Source: Theropithecus gelada
Lineage: Eukaryota > Chordata > Mammalia > Primates > Cercopithecidae
NCBI RefSeq assembly: GCF_003255815.1
Contig: NC_037680.1
Location: 22,193,886 to 22,257,885 of the forward strand
Direction: 5' to 3'
Length of the DNA: 64,000 nt
The notes below the pieces were generated by a model. It did no database searches. It had not been told where the DNA came from and saw nothing but the letters and a program-made list of their open reading frames with translations. The position numbers and the translations under genes are program-made. Positions within the stretch are counted from its first letter, which is position 1. Every line of letters begins with the position of its first letter. Shown one piece after another: positions 11,943 to 22,958 of the stretch.

Positions 11943-14190
11943 GATATGGTTTGGCTGTGTCTCCACCCAAATCTCATTTTGAATTGTAGCTCCCACAATT
12001 CCCACGTGTCATGAGAAGGACCAGACTGGAGGTAACTGAATCATGGGGGCAGGTCTTTCCCATGCTGTTCTCGTGATAGTGAATAAGTCTCATGAGATTT
12101 GATGGTTTTAAAAAGGGGTCTTTCCTGCACAAGTTCTCTTCTCTTGTCTGCCGCCGTGTAAGATGTACCTTTCACCTTCCACCATGCTTGTGAGGTCTCC
12201 TCTGACATGTGGAACCACAGTTTCAAGTGAATCCTTTAAACTTCTTTAGTTTTAAAACTGCCCAACCTTGGGTATGTCTTTATCAGCAGCATGAAAATGG
12301 ACAAATACAGTAAATTTGTGCCATTAGAGTGGGGCACTGCTATAAAGATACCCAAAAATGTGGATGCAACTTTGGAACTGGATAACAGGCAGGGATTGGA
12401 ACAATTTGGAGGACTCAAAAGAAGACAGGAAAACATGGGAAAGTTTGGAACTTCCCAGAGAATTGTTAAATGGCTTTGACCAAAATGCTGACAGCGATAT
12501 GGACAATAAAGTCCCAGCTGAGTTGGTCTCAGATGGAAATGAGGAACTTGTTGGGAACCAGAGCAAAGGTGACTCTTGTTATGTTTTAACAAAGAGACTG
12601 GCAGTATTTTGCCTCTGACCTAGAGATTTGTGGAACTTTGAACTTGAAAGAGATGATTTAGGGTATCTGGCAGAAGAAATTTCTTTTTTTTTTTTTGAGA
12701 CGGAGTCTCACTTTGTCACCCAGGTTGGAGTGCAGTGGTGCGATCTTGGCTCACTGCAAGCTGCGCCTCCTGGGTTCATGCCATTCTCCTGCCTCAGCCT
12801 CCCAAGTAGCTGGGACTACAGGTGCCTGCCACCACACCCAGCTAATTTTTTAAAAAATATTTTTAGTAGAGACAGGGTTTCACCATGTTAGCCAAGATGC
12901 TCTCGATCTCCTGACCTTGTGATCTGCCCACCTTGGCCTCCCAAAGTGCTGGGATTACAGGCGTGAGCCACCGCATCTGGCCAAGCATTCAAGATGTGAA
13001 TTGGGTGCTGTTAAAGGCTTTCAGTTTTATAAGGGAAGCAGAGCAAAAAGTTTGGAAAATTTGCAGCCTGATGATGTTAGAGAGAAAAAAAAAAATCCCA
13101 TTTTCTGAGGAGAAATTCAAGCCAGCTGCAGACATTTCCATAAGTAATGAGGAGCTGAATGTTAATCCCCAAGACAATGGGGAAAATGTCTCCAGGGCAT
13201 GTCAGAGGTCTTTGTGGCAGCCCCTCCCATTATAGGCCTGAAAGCTTGGGAGGAAAAAATGGTTTCATGGGCTGGACCTAGGGTCCTCATGCTGTGTATA
13301 GCCTAGGGACTTGGTGCCCTGCATCCCAGCTGCTCCAGCTGTGGCTGAAAGGGGCCAAAATAGAGCTCAGGCTATGGCTTCAAAGGGTGCAAGCCCCAAG
13401 CCTTGGCAGCTTCCACATAGTATTGAGCCTGTGAATGCACAGAAGTCAAGAATTGTGGCTTGGGAACCTCTGCTGAGATTTCAGAGGATGTATGGAAACA
13501 CCTGGATGCTCAGGCTAAAGTTTGCTGAAGGGCCAGGGTCCTCTTGGAGAACCTCTGATTGGGAAGTAGAGAAGGGAAATGTGGGGTCAAAGTCCCCACA
13601 CAGAGTCCCTACTGGGGCACTGCCTAGTGGAGCTGTGAGAAGAGGGCCACCATCCTGCAGACCCCAGAACAGCAGATCCAGCAACAGCTTCCACCGTGTG
13701 CCTGGAAAAGGCACAGACACTTAACACAAGCCAGTGAAAGCAGCCAGGAGGGAGGCTCTACCCTGCAAAACCACAGGGGCTGAGCTTCCCAAGATCATGG
13801 AAACCCACCCCTTGCATCAGCATTACCTGGATGTGAGACATGGAGTCAAAGGAAATCATCTTGGAGCTTTAAGATTTAACTGCCCTGCTGGATTTTGGAT
13901 TTGCCTGGGGCCTGTAACCCTTTGTTTTGGTCAACTTCTCTCATTTGGAATGGCTGCATTTACCCAATGCCTGTGTGCCTGTTGTATCTAGGAAGTAACT
14001 AAATTGCTTTTGATTTTACAGGCTCATAGGCAGAAGGGACTTGCCTTGTCTCAGATAAGACTTTGGACTGTGGAATTTTGAGTTAATGCTGAAATGAGTT
14101 AAGAATTGGGGGGACTGTTGGGGAGGTATGATTGGTTTTGAAATATAAGGACATGAGATTTGGGAGTGGTCAGGGGTAGAATGATTTAAA
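11943..14190 (+). mobile_element. THE1/MST (ERVL-MaLR) element: 5' LTR plus internal region, 3' LTR missing
   Basis: The 5' LTR spans about 11943-12310. It begins TGATATGGTTTGGCTGTGTC, has 'gtctgccgccgtgtaagatg', and ends near 'gtatgtctttatcagcagc'. The non-coding-like MaLR internal region follows in sense (about 12311-14190): 'gtggggcactgctataaaga', 'tttggaactggataacaggc', 'ggagtcaaaggaaatcat', and its terminal 'gaatga' at about 14178-14183, just where a 3' LTR should begin. No 3' LTR is present. An AluY (12683-12982) interrupts the internal region. The long open frames in this stretch (for example 13311-13724) belong to this relic, and none is a recognisable intact protein. Confidence 0.9.
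12683..12982 (-). mobile_element. AluY, antisense, inside the MaLR internal region
   Basis: It is full length in antisense, with a poly-T head and ends at 'ccaccgcatctggcc'. The diagnostic right-arm segment corresponds to the canonical catarrhine AluY form (GATCGCACCACTGC on the sense strand). It is not the form in the two young Alus at 23965 and 32928. No clean target duplication is visible, and a few bases of MaLR sequence appear lost at the junction. Confidence 0.85.
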
Positions 14191-14482
14191 TGAAATATAC
14201 AGGATGAGAAATGGAGCAGAGTGTTGGGGAAAGAGCATCCCAAACAAAGGGCAGAGTGCACGTGGTGCAGAAGGGCTTCACATGGAAATGTGCTTTATGC
14301 ATTTGAGAAACATTTAATAGCCAAGATTTCCTATTTAAAAGTTCAAAACCTTTGTCCTACACTGACCAGTCAATGAAAAGGCCTTATACAAGGGTTGGTA
14401 TGCTATGGCTCCTTGGTCAAATCCAATGCGCCAATTGTGTTTTTTTCCGTCTCTGAAGCTAAGAATGGTTGGTACATTTTAT

Positions 14483-14564
14483 TTTTCTTTCTTTTCTTTT
14501 CTTTCTTTTCTTCCTTCCTTCCTTCCTTTCTTTCTTTCTTTCCTTTTCTTTTCTTTTCTTTTCT

Positions 14565-14620
<56 letters not shown>

Positions 14621-14621
14621 N

Positions 14622-14668
<47 letters not shown>

Positions 14669-14846
14669 CTTTCTTTCCTCCTTCCTTCCTTCCTTCCTTC
14701 CTTCCTTCCTTCCTTCTTCCTTCCTTCCTTCCTTCCTCCTTCCTTCCTTCCTTCCTTCCTTCCTTCCTTCCTTCCTTCCTTCCTTCCTTCCTTCCTTCCT
14801 TCTTGCCTTCCTTCCTTCTCTCTCTCTCTTTTCTTTTCTTTCTTTT
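14483..14846. repeat. Composite (CTTT)n/(CCTT)n polypyrimidine microsatellite with one ambiguous base
   Basis: About 365 bp of almost pure pyrimidine on the plus strand. CTTT units dominate the first half and CCTT units the second. It contains an N at 14621, so the assembled length and sequence are uncertain. It adjoins the poly-T side of an antisense AluJ, a common seed for such growth. Long open frames here are simple-repeat artefacts (Ser/Phe/Leu-only proteins). Confidence 0.97.
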
Positions 14847-15124
14847 GAGACAGGGTCCTGCTCTGTCACCCAGTTTGGAGTGCAGTGGAGCAATCTCAGC
14901 TCACTGCAGCCTCTGCCTCTTGGACTGAAGCGGTTCTCCCACCTCAGCCTCCCAAGTAGGTGGGACTACAGGCATGGACCACCACACCTAGCTAATTTTG
15001 TAATTTTTTAAATACAGATGGGCTCTTGCTATGTCACCCAGCCTGGTATCAAACTCCTGGCCTCAAGTGATCCTCCCGTCTTGGCCTCCCAAACTGCTGG
15101 TATTACAGACATAAGTCATTATCC
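14847..15124 (-). mobile_element. AluJ, antisense
   Basis: A divergent Alu in antisense from 'gagacagggtcctgctctgt' to 'aactgctggtattacagac'. It has old-type differences such as 'gatgggctcttgctatgt'. Confidence 0.85.
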
Positions 15125-15366
15125 CTGAATCATGTGTACATTTTTAAACGGTTAAAAACAATTTTTTAAAAAAGTTCATAACGCATGAAAATCACATGAA
15201 ATTCAAATTTCATCAACTTCTTTTTTAACTCATCTACGCTTATTCACTCTTGTATTGTTTATGTTATCTTTCATTCTGTGGTGTTGGAGTTGTGCAGCTA
15301 TGACAGACCTTATCATCCACAAAGCTTAAATTATGTATTCTCTGTTTTGTTTTATTTTGTTTATTT

Positions 15367-15656
15367 ATTTATTTTGAGATCGAGTCTCACTCTGTCACCC
15401 AGGCTGGAGTGCAGTGATGTGATCTCAGCTCACTTCAACCTCTGCCCCCCGGGTTCAAGTGATTCTCCTGCCTCAACCTACCAAGTAGCTGGGATTACAG
15501 GCCTGTGCCACCAAGCCCAGTTAATTTTTGTATTTTTAGTAGGACAAGTTTCACCATGTTTGCCAGGCTGGTCTCAAACTCCTGACCTCAAGTGGTCTGC
15601 CCTCCTCGACGTCCCAAAGTGCTGGGATTACAGGCGTGAGCTACCTCATCCAGCCT
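15367..15656 (-). mobile_element. AluS-like, antisense
   Basis: An antisense Alu from 'gagatcgagtctcactctgt' to 'gtgctgggattacaggcgtg', preceded by a TTTA-rich tail. Divergence is intermediate. Confidence 0.85.
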
Positions 15657-15695
15657 CTGTTTTATTTTTTTTACAGAAAATGTTTACTTACACCT

Positions 15696-16262
15696 GCATT
15701 AAAATATTAGTTTGTTGAGATATTATCAGTAATACACTTATGCTACTAATATTCAATTCAGTTGCAGGCCCATGACTTTTACTATAAGCTTTAAATGTAT
15801 CTGAACTACTTTTTCTACATTTAATTTTCAGAAATATTATCCCATTAACACACAATAAAAACAATCAAATACTTTTATTTAGGAAAACTATATGACCTTT
15901 TTTTAAAATCTTAATTTTTTATTCACTTCCTAAATGTTATTTTGGACTATCAAAAAATTCTCTGAAATTATAATACAAAAAGTTAACATTAGGTGTCAGT
16001 ATTTAACATATTATTTAGTAAGTGTGTGTCAATGAAAAATGCATTGCATAATTGCAGACAGTATCTTCACTGGAAAATTTCAACTCTTATTATACTGTTT
16101 TCTCTGCCATTTTTTGTTTTCCGTATTAATGAAATATGTTTAATGACATCTGCAAAAAAAATTTTTAGAAATCATTTTTTAGGTATCTTCTGTTACATTT
16201 TTTCCATATGTCTGTGAGTAGGGGTATTTAACATAGTGCAACCTAGTCTCAAGAAACGAGTG
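15696..16262. other. Unassigned AT-rich DNA
   Basis: No recognisable repeat or exon. Confidence 0.45.
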
Positions 16263-16267
16263 TTTAA

Positions 16268-16440
16268 TAGAGATGTCAGTAAACCTTTTCTGTAAAGGAA
16301 CAGAGAATAAATAATTTAGGTTTTGTGGATGATAAAGTCTGTCACAACTACACAAGTCTGACATTATAGTGTGAAAGATACCATAGACAGTACATGAATG
16401 AATGAGCATGGCTGAATTCCAAAAATAAAAAATTGAGGAA
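16268..16440 (+). mobile_element. hAT-type (MER/Charlie-like) fragment
   Basis: It shows 'ccttttctgtaaaggaacag', 'gtctgtcacaactacac' and 'gaatgaatgagcatggctg', as in a common hAT-like MER family in sense. It is probably the same family as the split copy at 14389-15695, in the opposite orientation. Confidence 0.6.
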
Positions 16441-16569
16441 AAATGGAATCTTATATAATTTTCATGTGTCATTTTTTTTTCATTTTTTAATCATTTGAAG
16501 ATGTAAAAACCATCTTGGACAAGTGTCTTCTAAAAGTTCCTTATAGTGATCTAAATAAAGTTTCAAAAT

Positions 16570-16870
16570 AGAGACCATTGAGTGGCAAAGTAGTTTAGTT
16601 GTGGAGACTACTAGGGAAGCATTATACGAATGTGGAAAGGATGTGGAGTTTGAACTCCTGCTCCAGGACTTGATAGCTTTGTGATTTGGAGCAATTTCCT
16701 TAACCTTATCTATGCCTTACTCTTCTAACTTGTATTATTGTAGGTGGGGCAAGGAATCATCTAGTTTCTACTCTTCAGTATTGCTGTGAAGATTAAATAT
16801 TCTAACACTGTTTTTCATAAATCACCTGTCAAAGTAATTGGCTCAATAGATGCCCCACAAACGTTAGCAG
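16570..16870 (+). repeat. MIR SINE, sense
   Basis: It shows MIR order: 'gtggagtttgaactcctgct', 'caatttccttaacc', 'gctgtgaagattaaatattc', and a tail 'ggctcaatagatgcc'. Confidence 0.65.
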
Positions 16871-17494
16871 TCTCTCCTGTCATTTCTAATGTTTCTTTTA
16901 TCTTTATTTTCATTAAATAGGTTAATATAACATATGAAAAAGACCCAATACAGACCTTTAAAAAAGATTTCTTATCTCTAATCATTTAGTCACAGAAAAT
17001 CTTATAATTCCTTGTATGGGGTGTGTGTGTGTGCTTGTGTGTTGTATATGTCTCAAAGGACTTTTACTTATCTTTATGTCACCAAGCTTAGAATGATTAC
17101 CCAAGAAGCAAGGATTAAACAAAATAAAATCTATTCCACACCTCTATATCTCTCTAAAAATATGAAATGTTCTCCCATATCTGTGTATAATGTATAAGCA
17201 AACACATGTTCTAGTAATATGAAAACTTTATTAAGCCCTAATAAATCAATAAGGGAAAAATAAACACCCAATAAGGGACAAAGGACACAAATAAACAAGC
17301 ATGCATATATGCATAATCAGTATACATGATCAATAAATATTTAATATAATTTCAACCTATTAATAAAGAAAAAAGTTAAAATGGAAACACTGAGATTGGA
17401 AAATTGCTAAAAATGCTCATTAGTTTTTTTTCTTATTTTGAATGAATGTATTAGATTCAATGTGGTCAAGAGCTTCTTGGTTGCTCTTCTCATT
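16871..17494. other. Unassigned AT-rich DNA with a short GT run
   Basis: Only a short GT-rich run (about 17020-17045) stands out. Confidence 0.45.
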
Positions 17495-17965
17495 GTAATA
17501 TGGAATCTAACTCTTCCTCTCAAATCTGAGCTCACCTTAGTGACTTCCTTGACCAATACGATGTGGGCCTTTTGTGGCTGTTGTAGAAGCCTTGCAGTTT
17601 ACACTCTGTTCTCTTACAATGGTCTCTCAAGGGGGGAGGCTGGCTACCATGCCAGAAGGCCCACTCCCTCAAACTGTCATGCTGGAAAAGGCACATGTAA
17701 TATATGCATTCCCATCGGCAGACCCAGTTGAGGCTAGCCATCTAGTCATCCACACTAAAGTACTAGACATGTGAGTAAATACATGTTGGATGCTCTAGAC
17801 TAGCACATTCGCCAGCTGAATGTAAGAGTGTCCTCAGTTGATGTCACAGAACAGAAGAATCATTAAACCAAGACTTATTCAAATTCTGGTTAAAAAATTC
17901 GTGAGATGAGTTGATTTTAGCCTCTAAATTGTGGAATGATTTGTTAAATAGCAAGAGATAATCAG
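17495..17965 (+). mobile_element. MaLR (MLT1-type) LTR, diverged
   Basis: Sense-strand MLT1-like features: 'agtgacttccttgaccaata', 'ggctggctaccatgccagaa', 'gacatgtgagtaaata', and a terminal 'gttaaatagcaagagataat'. The repeat nature is likely; subfamily is not assigned. Confidence 0.55.
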
Positions 17966-18454
17966 AACCACGTCAATCTCCAATGTTGGTGGAATGCTCA
18001 GAAAGGCAAGGCAATAGAATTTAAATTGCCACATAACGTATGACTTGGTGGCAAAGTAAAAAAAGTAAACATTTAAACATTCCAACTTAATTATGAAAAG
18101 AAAAACACATCCTCAACTCCCATCTTTGAAAAATCTCTGTTGCTCTAAAGCCCCATGAAACAACTGAGAGTAGGTTGGGGAGAGGACTCAAACTTGATAA
18201 TTAAAGATATTATTAATTCATTTTATGTGAATTGGCATGAGGCTGCTTATCATTTTTATTTATTATACTTAGTGTGAATATTCATACATTGAATATTTAC
18301 TTATTTTGCTGCAGTTATATGAATGCATTTAAGTGCTGCTGCCCTAGCCCCACTGGAAGTGTTAGGTGTTGTACAATGTATATAACTTTTACTTTGTAAA
18401 CTCAAAAAACTCTAAATTCTAAATTGCAAGCAGATAAGCATGTCATCACAGGAG
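17966..18454. other. Unassigned AT-rich DNA
   Basis: No recognisable repeat, exon or RNA gene. Confidence 0.45.
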
Positions 18455-18685
18455 CCAGACTGCTGGGTTTAATTTTAACTCTGACACTTATTACTGTATG
18501 ACCATGGGCAAGTTACTTAATCTCTCTGCACTTGAATTTCCCCATCTGAATAATGAGGATAACAATGAGACCTACCTGATAAGACTATTGTGAAGATTAA
18601 ATAAGTTTTTATATAGAGATCAATTAGAAGGCATCTAGCACAGAGTAAATGCTTAGTAAGTTACTATAATAATTATTATTTATTT
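18455..18685 (+). repeat. MIR SINE, sense
   Basis: A well-preserved core: 'tgaccatgggcaagttactt', then 'ttccccatctgaataatgag', 'gtgaagattaaataag', and a 3' end like 'tagcacagagtaaatgctta'. Confidence 0.85.
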
Positions 18686-18984
18686 ATTTGCTTTTTTCTC
18701 ACATATCTATAGCTAAGAAGTAGTAAGGAATGAGAACTTAAATATCCTCATGGCATCTGAGGAGGGGTTTTCTTAACCATGTCTTTGTCCTTGCTGGACT
18801 TTACAAAGATGACCTTTTTCCTGCTTGGACCTCTTTCTTGCTAGATGCTACTTCTGAGATCCACTTTGGGAAATTTATGCAACATTTTAATTCTCACCTA
18901 CCTTTGCTTTCCACCTGGAGAGAGGTGTTAATATCTGAGCCATCCTATGCCAACAACTCCTTAGCTATAGACAAGTCATGGAAA

Positions 18985-19120
18985 ATAAATAAATAATAAT
19001 AATAGTAAGTAACTTGTTAAGCATTTACTCTGTTCTAGGTGCCTTCTCGTTGATCTGTACATATACAAACTCCTTTAATCTTCACAATAATTCTATCAGG
19101 TGTCACATGTCTGCACTTTT
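18985..19120 (-). repeat. MIR SINE, antisense
   Basis: It reads 'gcatttactctgttctaggt', then 'ctttaatcttcacaataatt', as in antisense MIR. Confidence 0.7.
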
Positions 19121-19379
19121 GTAGCTACCTCAGGTAGGTGTGGGTAACTCTGCTAGGCAGGTTTCCAGAGTTTTAAAAAGGCGTCAAAGCAAAAAGCCTT
19201 TCTTCTTTGGGTCATCAGTACTGTGTAGGGATTTTCTTCTGCCTCCCTTTCTCCTCAGCCCAATCTTTGTTTGAAGTTCCTGTCATTAAAGAAAAAAAAA
19301 AATCTCCCTAGGCTCCTTTCAGATGGATGCCCTACTTACAACGTTTCCTCTCTTTTGAATCTCACCATGGTGTCTTGAG
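19121..19379. other. Unassigned DNA
   Basis: No recognisable element. Confidence 0.4.
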
Positions 19380-19536
19380 TAGTAGTTCTCAAAGTGTGGT
19401 CCCTGGACCAACAGCAACAGCAATTATCTTAATAGCAGTTGAAATGCAAATTCTTGGGTTCTACCTAGTTGTTCAGGAACTCTGAGGGTAGAGCCTAGTG
19501 ATCTGACACATGCTAGAGTCTGTCAATCACTGGCTT
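19380..19536 (+). mobile_element. MER5A-type hAT MITE
   Basis: It starts 'agtagttctcaaagtgtggt', followed by 'ggaccaacagcaacagcaat' and 'gaaatgcaaattcttggg'. The order and spacing are those of MER5A; the 3' terminal inverted repeat is eroded. Confidence 0.8.
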
Positions 19537-19613
19537 AGAGAATAACTATATAGACCTAGTTCACCAGATTTGCTTCTTAACATGTTTACAATTTTAAGTG
19601 ACTTTTAAGCCCT

Positions 19614-20028
19614 TGTTAAATCAAGTTTAGTTTAAACTTGCCTCCTTACATGTTTTAAGTTTGGCTTTAATGTTTTTCTGTATGTTGTAAACTATACAGT
19701 TTACAATATTGTATAGTATACAATATACTAAATGAGGTCTAGACAGAGTGTAGCCTACACTTGTGCTAGTCATTGAGTTTTGGTCAATCAAAGGTAGCCA
19801 ACTGTTCAAACCATGTTCAAATAAGGCAAACACTGAGCTGTAACCAATACCTCACTTCCATTTTCTGTACGTCACTTTCCTTTTTCTGTCCACAAATTTT
19901 CTTACACCAACCAGGTGCCCTGGAGTCTCTGAGCCTACTGTGGCTCAGAAGGCTGCCCAATTCATGAATAATTCATTGCTGAATTAAACTCCTTTAAACT
20001 TAATTCGGTTGCAGTTTTTCTTTTAACA
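19614..20028 (+). mobile_element. Solo LTR, ERV1/MER-type
   Basis: A ~415-bp unit beginning TGTTA and ending AACA. Its 3' end 'attaaactcctttaaactta' followed by a run like 'gcagtttttcttttaaca' is typical of a MER-type ERV1 LTR end. No internal retroviral sequence adjoins it, so it is a solo LTR. Flanking target duplication is not clear. Confidence 0.55.
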
Positions 20029-20284
20029 CCCATTTTCCTCTTGATAAGGTTTCTGATTTTGCAGACTGTAAGTCTCAATGAAGGATGCAGGAAAGCCTAA
20101 TTTCACACAGCTGAACCATGAATTATGTTACACTATATCCGTGTCTCCCTAAATCTAAAATCCCCTATGAGAACTCATAGGAATCATGATTTAAAGAAAC
20201 CAGAAAGACCTCTGCTTTGTATTTTCCAGAAATATTATCCTTCTAAAAGCTCGAATTATAATTATATTTCTAAGCATTTTTCTA

Positions 20285-20830
20285 AATTAAAAAATGTTAA
20301 ATGTTTTAATTCTCTATTGCTGCGTAAATTTCATGGCTGGGAGAAAAATGTTTTGATTTGCCCATAATTCTGTAAGTCAGAAATTGGACAGGGCTCAGCT
20401 GGAGTGGCTTTTCCACTTACATGTCATTGTCTGGAATGTCTTACAGGGTTAAATTCCACTCCAATGGCATCTGGGACTGGAATAACTAAGATGACTTGAC
20501 TTACATATCTCGCACTTTAGCAGGGATAGCTGAGATGCTGGACACCTGAGACTGCTATCTTTCTCTTTCTCCCCACCCCCATCCTACCGCATCCCATGGA
20601 TGCTCAGGCCCCTTTTCATGGTGACTAGATCCCAAGAGTGAGCATTCTAAGTGGTGACAGCAAAAGCTGTAAATGTCTTTAGGCTAAGCTTTGAAAGTTT
20701 CCCAGTGTCACTTCCACCAGATTCTACTGACCAGAACAAGTCACAGGGCTAGCATAGATCCCAAGGAAGGGGGAATTGATTCTATTTCTTGATGCTGAAG
20801 CAGCATAGGCATACTGTGGGAGACCACATG
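20285..20830 (-). mobile_element. Probable LTR, antisense, family unassigned
   Basis: Features seen: 'ataattctgtaagtcagaa', 'ggacagggctcagctggag', 'gtgtcacttccaccagattc'. These recall the reverse complement of a widespread class III/MaLR-like LTR, but I cannot name the family with confidence. Confidence 0.5.
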
Positions 20831-21005
20831 GTTGGGCTTTCTGATTGTGGCTACCTTTGGAAATATAATAAACTCCAGAAAAATTCATAAAGATTATATT
20901 CAGGAAAGCTTGTCTAAATATTGTTTATAAAGAGAGAAAGCAGAAATAAAATGTGCAACTGTAAGGAACTGGTTCAATTATTGCATCATTAAAAATCCTG
21001 TTTTA

Positions 21006-21292
21006 GGGCCAGGCATGATGGCACTTTGGGAGGCTGAGGTTGGCAGATCACTTCAGTTCAAGAGTTTGAGACCAGCCTGGCAACCTGGCGAAACCCCCTC
21101 TCTACAAAAATTACAAAAAGTAGCCAGGTCTGGTGGTGCACTCTTGTACTCCCAGCTACACAAGAGGCTGAAGTAGAAGGATTGCTTGACCCTGGGAGGT
21201 TCAGTCCGCATTGAGCTGAGATTGTGACACTGCACTCCAGCCTGTGTGACAGAGCCAAACCCTGTCCAAAAAAAAAAAAAAAAAAAAAAAAA
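21006..21292 (+). mobile_element. AluJ-like, sense
   Basis: It starts 'gggccaggcatgatggcac', with part of the left arm missing (the 'ctcatgcctgtaatcccag' segment), then both arms and a ~28-base poly-A tail. It is highly diverged. Confidence 0.85.
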
Positions 21293-22560
21293 TTCCCGTG
21301 TTAGAATTATTTTAGCATTTAAATATATAAATATAGAAAATAGAGAAATAGGATTCCTACTCCCAGAGAACAAGAATTAGAAATATAGATAAGTATCATT
21401 AAATCTAAGTCAGAATAAGCTAACAGAAGTACTTCCACCAAGTTTTATGAAAGTGAAGAGAGTTTTAATCCTAACAACAGGGAAAAAAGAAGACTTCCTT
21501 TTTTTTTTTTTTTTTTTAAGTTTCTGGAATTTCTCAGAAGATTCAACTTCTCAGGTTTTCTTCATGAGCAGTAATGAGTGAGTCAGAGAGGAAATGACAT
21601 CATCTAAATACAGTGGCACTGTTGCGCGCAGAAGGTGTCACTTTCAAACGCTTGCACTAAATGTGCTCAGTCAAAATAAATTAAAAATAAAGAATGGCCT
21701 CAACTGTGTAGGGGGCTGATGCAGGTCTTCATTCCTCTCAGGGAGCTGAGGACCCAGGTTAAACGTGGCTAAACTGACAAAAATTCCTTCTGCCTCTCAA
21801 GTCTTTCAGGAACAAGCATTTCCCAGAGCATTTCCCAATGGGATTCTAGTGTTTATATGAGGTCTATTTTTAAATATTTTTTTACTCAAAATATAAATTA
21901 GATACATGACCTGAAAATCAATCAAAGTGTCCTGTTTTCCAGTAACGGAACAAAAACTGTCCACACTGAACTTATTTAAAGAATATAGGCTTTTGGCATG
22001 TTGCTTCCATTGAAGATCTACAGTTTGTTTAGGGGTCAATGGGGCCCTAAAATTCTACATCCCCACTTCATACAGATGTAGAAACTGAGGACCAAAGCAG
22101 TCAAAGTCTAGAACCCTTAGGTTCTAATTATGCCTGTTCCTTTTCCCTCTCTCTTCTATGCTGTGTTTCTGTGGGGATTCTGCAATTCTCAATTGCTACA
22201 CAGTTCCTCAGGGGGATAACAATGCTGCAGATAATTACTGATTATTTTGTTTAGCTGCTTAAGCCTCTTTATAAACCGGCCTCTCTCCTGACTGAAGTGA
22301 GGTAGTCCTTCACAGGATTCTCTGGCTTCAGTCACCACACACTTGTTTAAAATATGGAATATTTAGCATTGCATGCTGGAACTATTCACTGATTTGCAGG
22401 AAATACATGTGCAACTCTGACCATATGCCAAACTCCATTCCAGTCAGGAAGGGTGGGGGCCTGTAACATTTTCCTTGTTCTCTCCATACCTGCTTTCACT
22501 GCTCTCACACTAACTTTCAGGTAAAGAAAGCAATAATTCATACATACTGCCTATTATATA
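21293..22560. other. Unassigned non-coding DNA
   Basis: It contains a T-rich run (about 21498-21518). No repeat family or exon is recognised. Confidence 0.45.
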
Positions 22561-22958
22561 CAGGCATACATTGCCTTATTGCACTTCGTGGATATTTCAT
22601 TGCATACAAATTGAAGGTTTGTGGCAACTCTGTGTCACACAAGTCTGTTGACACCATTTTTCTAACAGCATGTGCTCACTTCATGTCTCAGTGTCATATT
22701 TTGGTAATTCTCGTGACATTGCAAGCTTTTTCATTATTGTATCTGTTATGGCGATCTGTGATCAGTGATCTTTGATGTTACTATTGTAATTGTCTTGGGA
22801 TGCCACAAACCATGCCCATATAACATGGAGAACTTACCAATAAATGTGTGTGTTCTGATTGCTCCGCTGGCCATTTCCCTGTTTTTCTTTCTCTGCGTGG
22901 GCATCCCTACTCCCCAAGACACAATATTGAAATTATGCCAGTTAGTGATAACTTTACA

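Larger units (their letters stand above)
14389..15695 (-). mobile_element. hAT-type (MER/Charlie-like) DNA transposon relic, split by a microsatellite and two Alus
   Basis: Three separated blocks resemble one element in antisense. Block 14389-14480 is like 'ggtcaaatccaatgcgcc'. Block 15125-15345 has 'tttttaaacggttaaaaac' and 'atgaaattcaaatttcatca'. Block 15657-15695 has 'tacagaaaatgtttactta'. The outer parts match the same family as the sense copy at 16268-16440. Between them lie the polypyrimidine tract, an AluJ and an AluS. The exact family name is uncertain. Confidence 0.5.

Noticed and set aside
12628..12891. Frame joining MaLR and Alu sequence as a chimeric exon
   Set aside because: The second half is the common antisense Alu peptide pattern. 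Nothing suggests splicing or expression.
13311..13724. 137-codon open frame as a possible gene
   Set aside because: It lies in the MaLR internal region and follows that repeat's known nucleotide sequence. No protein domain is recognisable.
14395..15011. Long open frames (137-180 codons) on both strands
   Set aside because: They are translations of CTTT/CCTT repeats and Alu sequence (Ser/Phe/Leu/Pro or Lys/Glu/Arg runs), not proteins.
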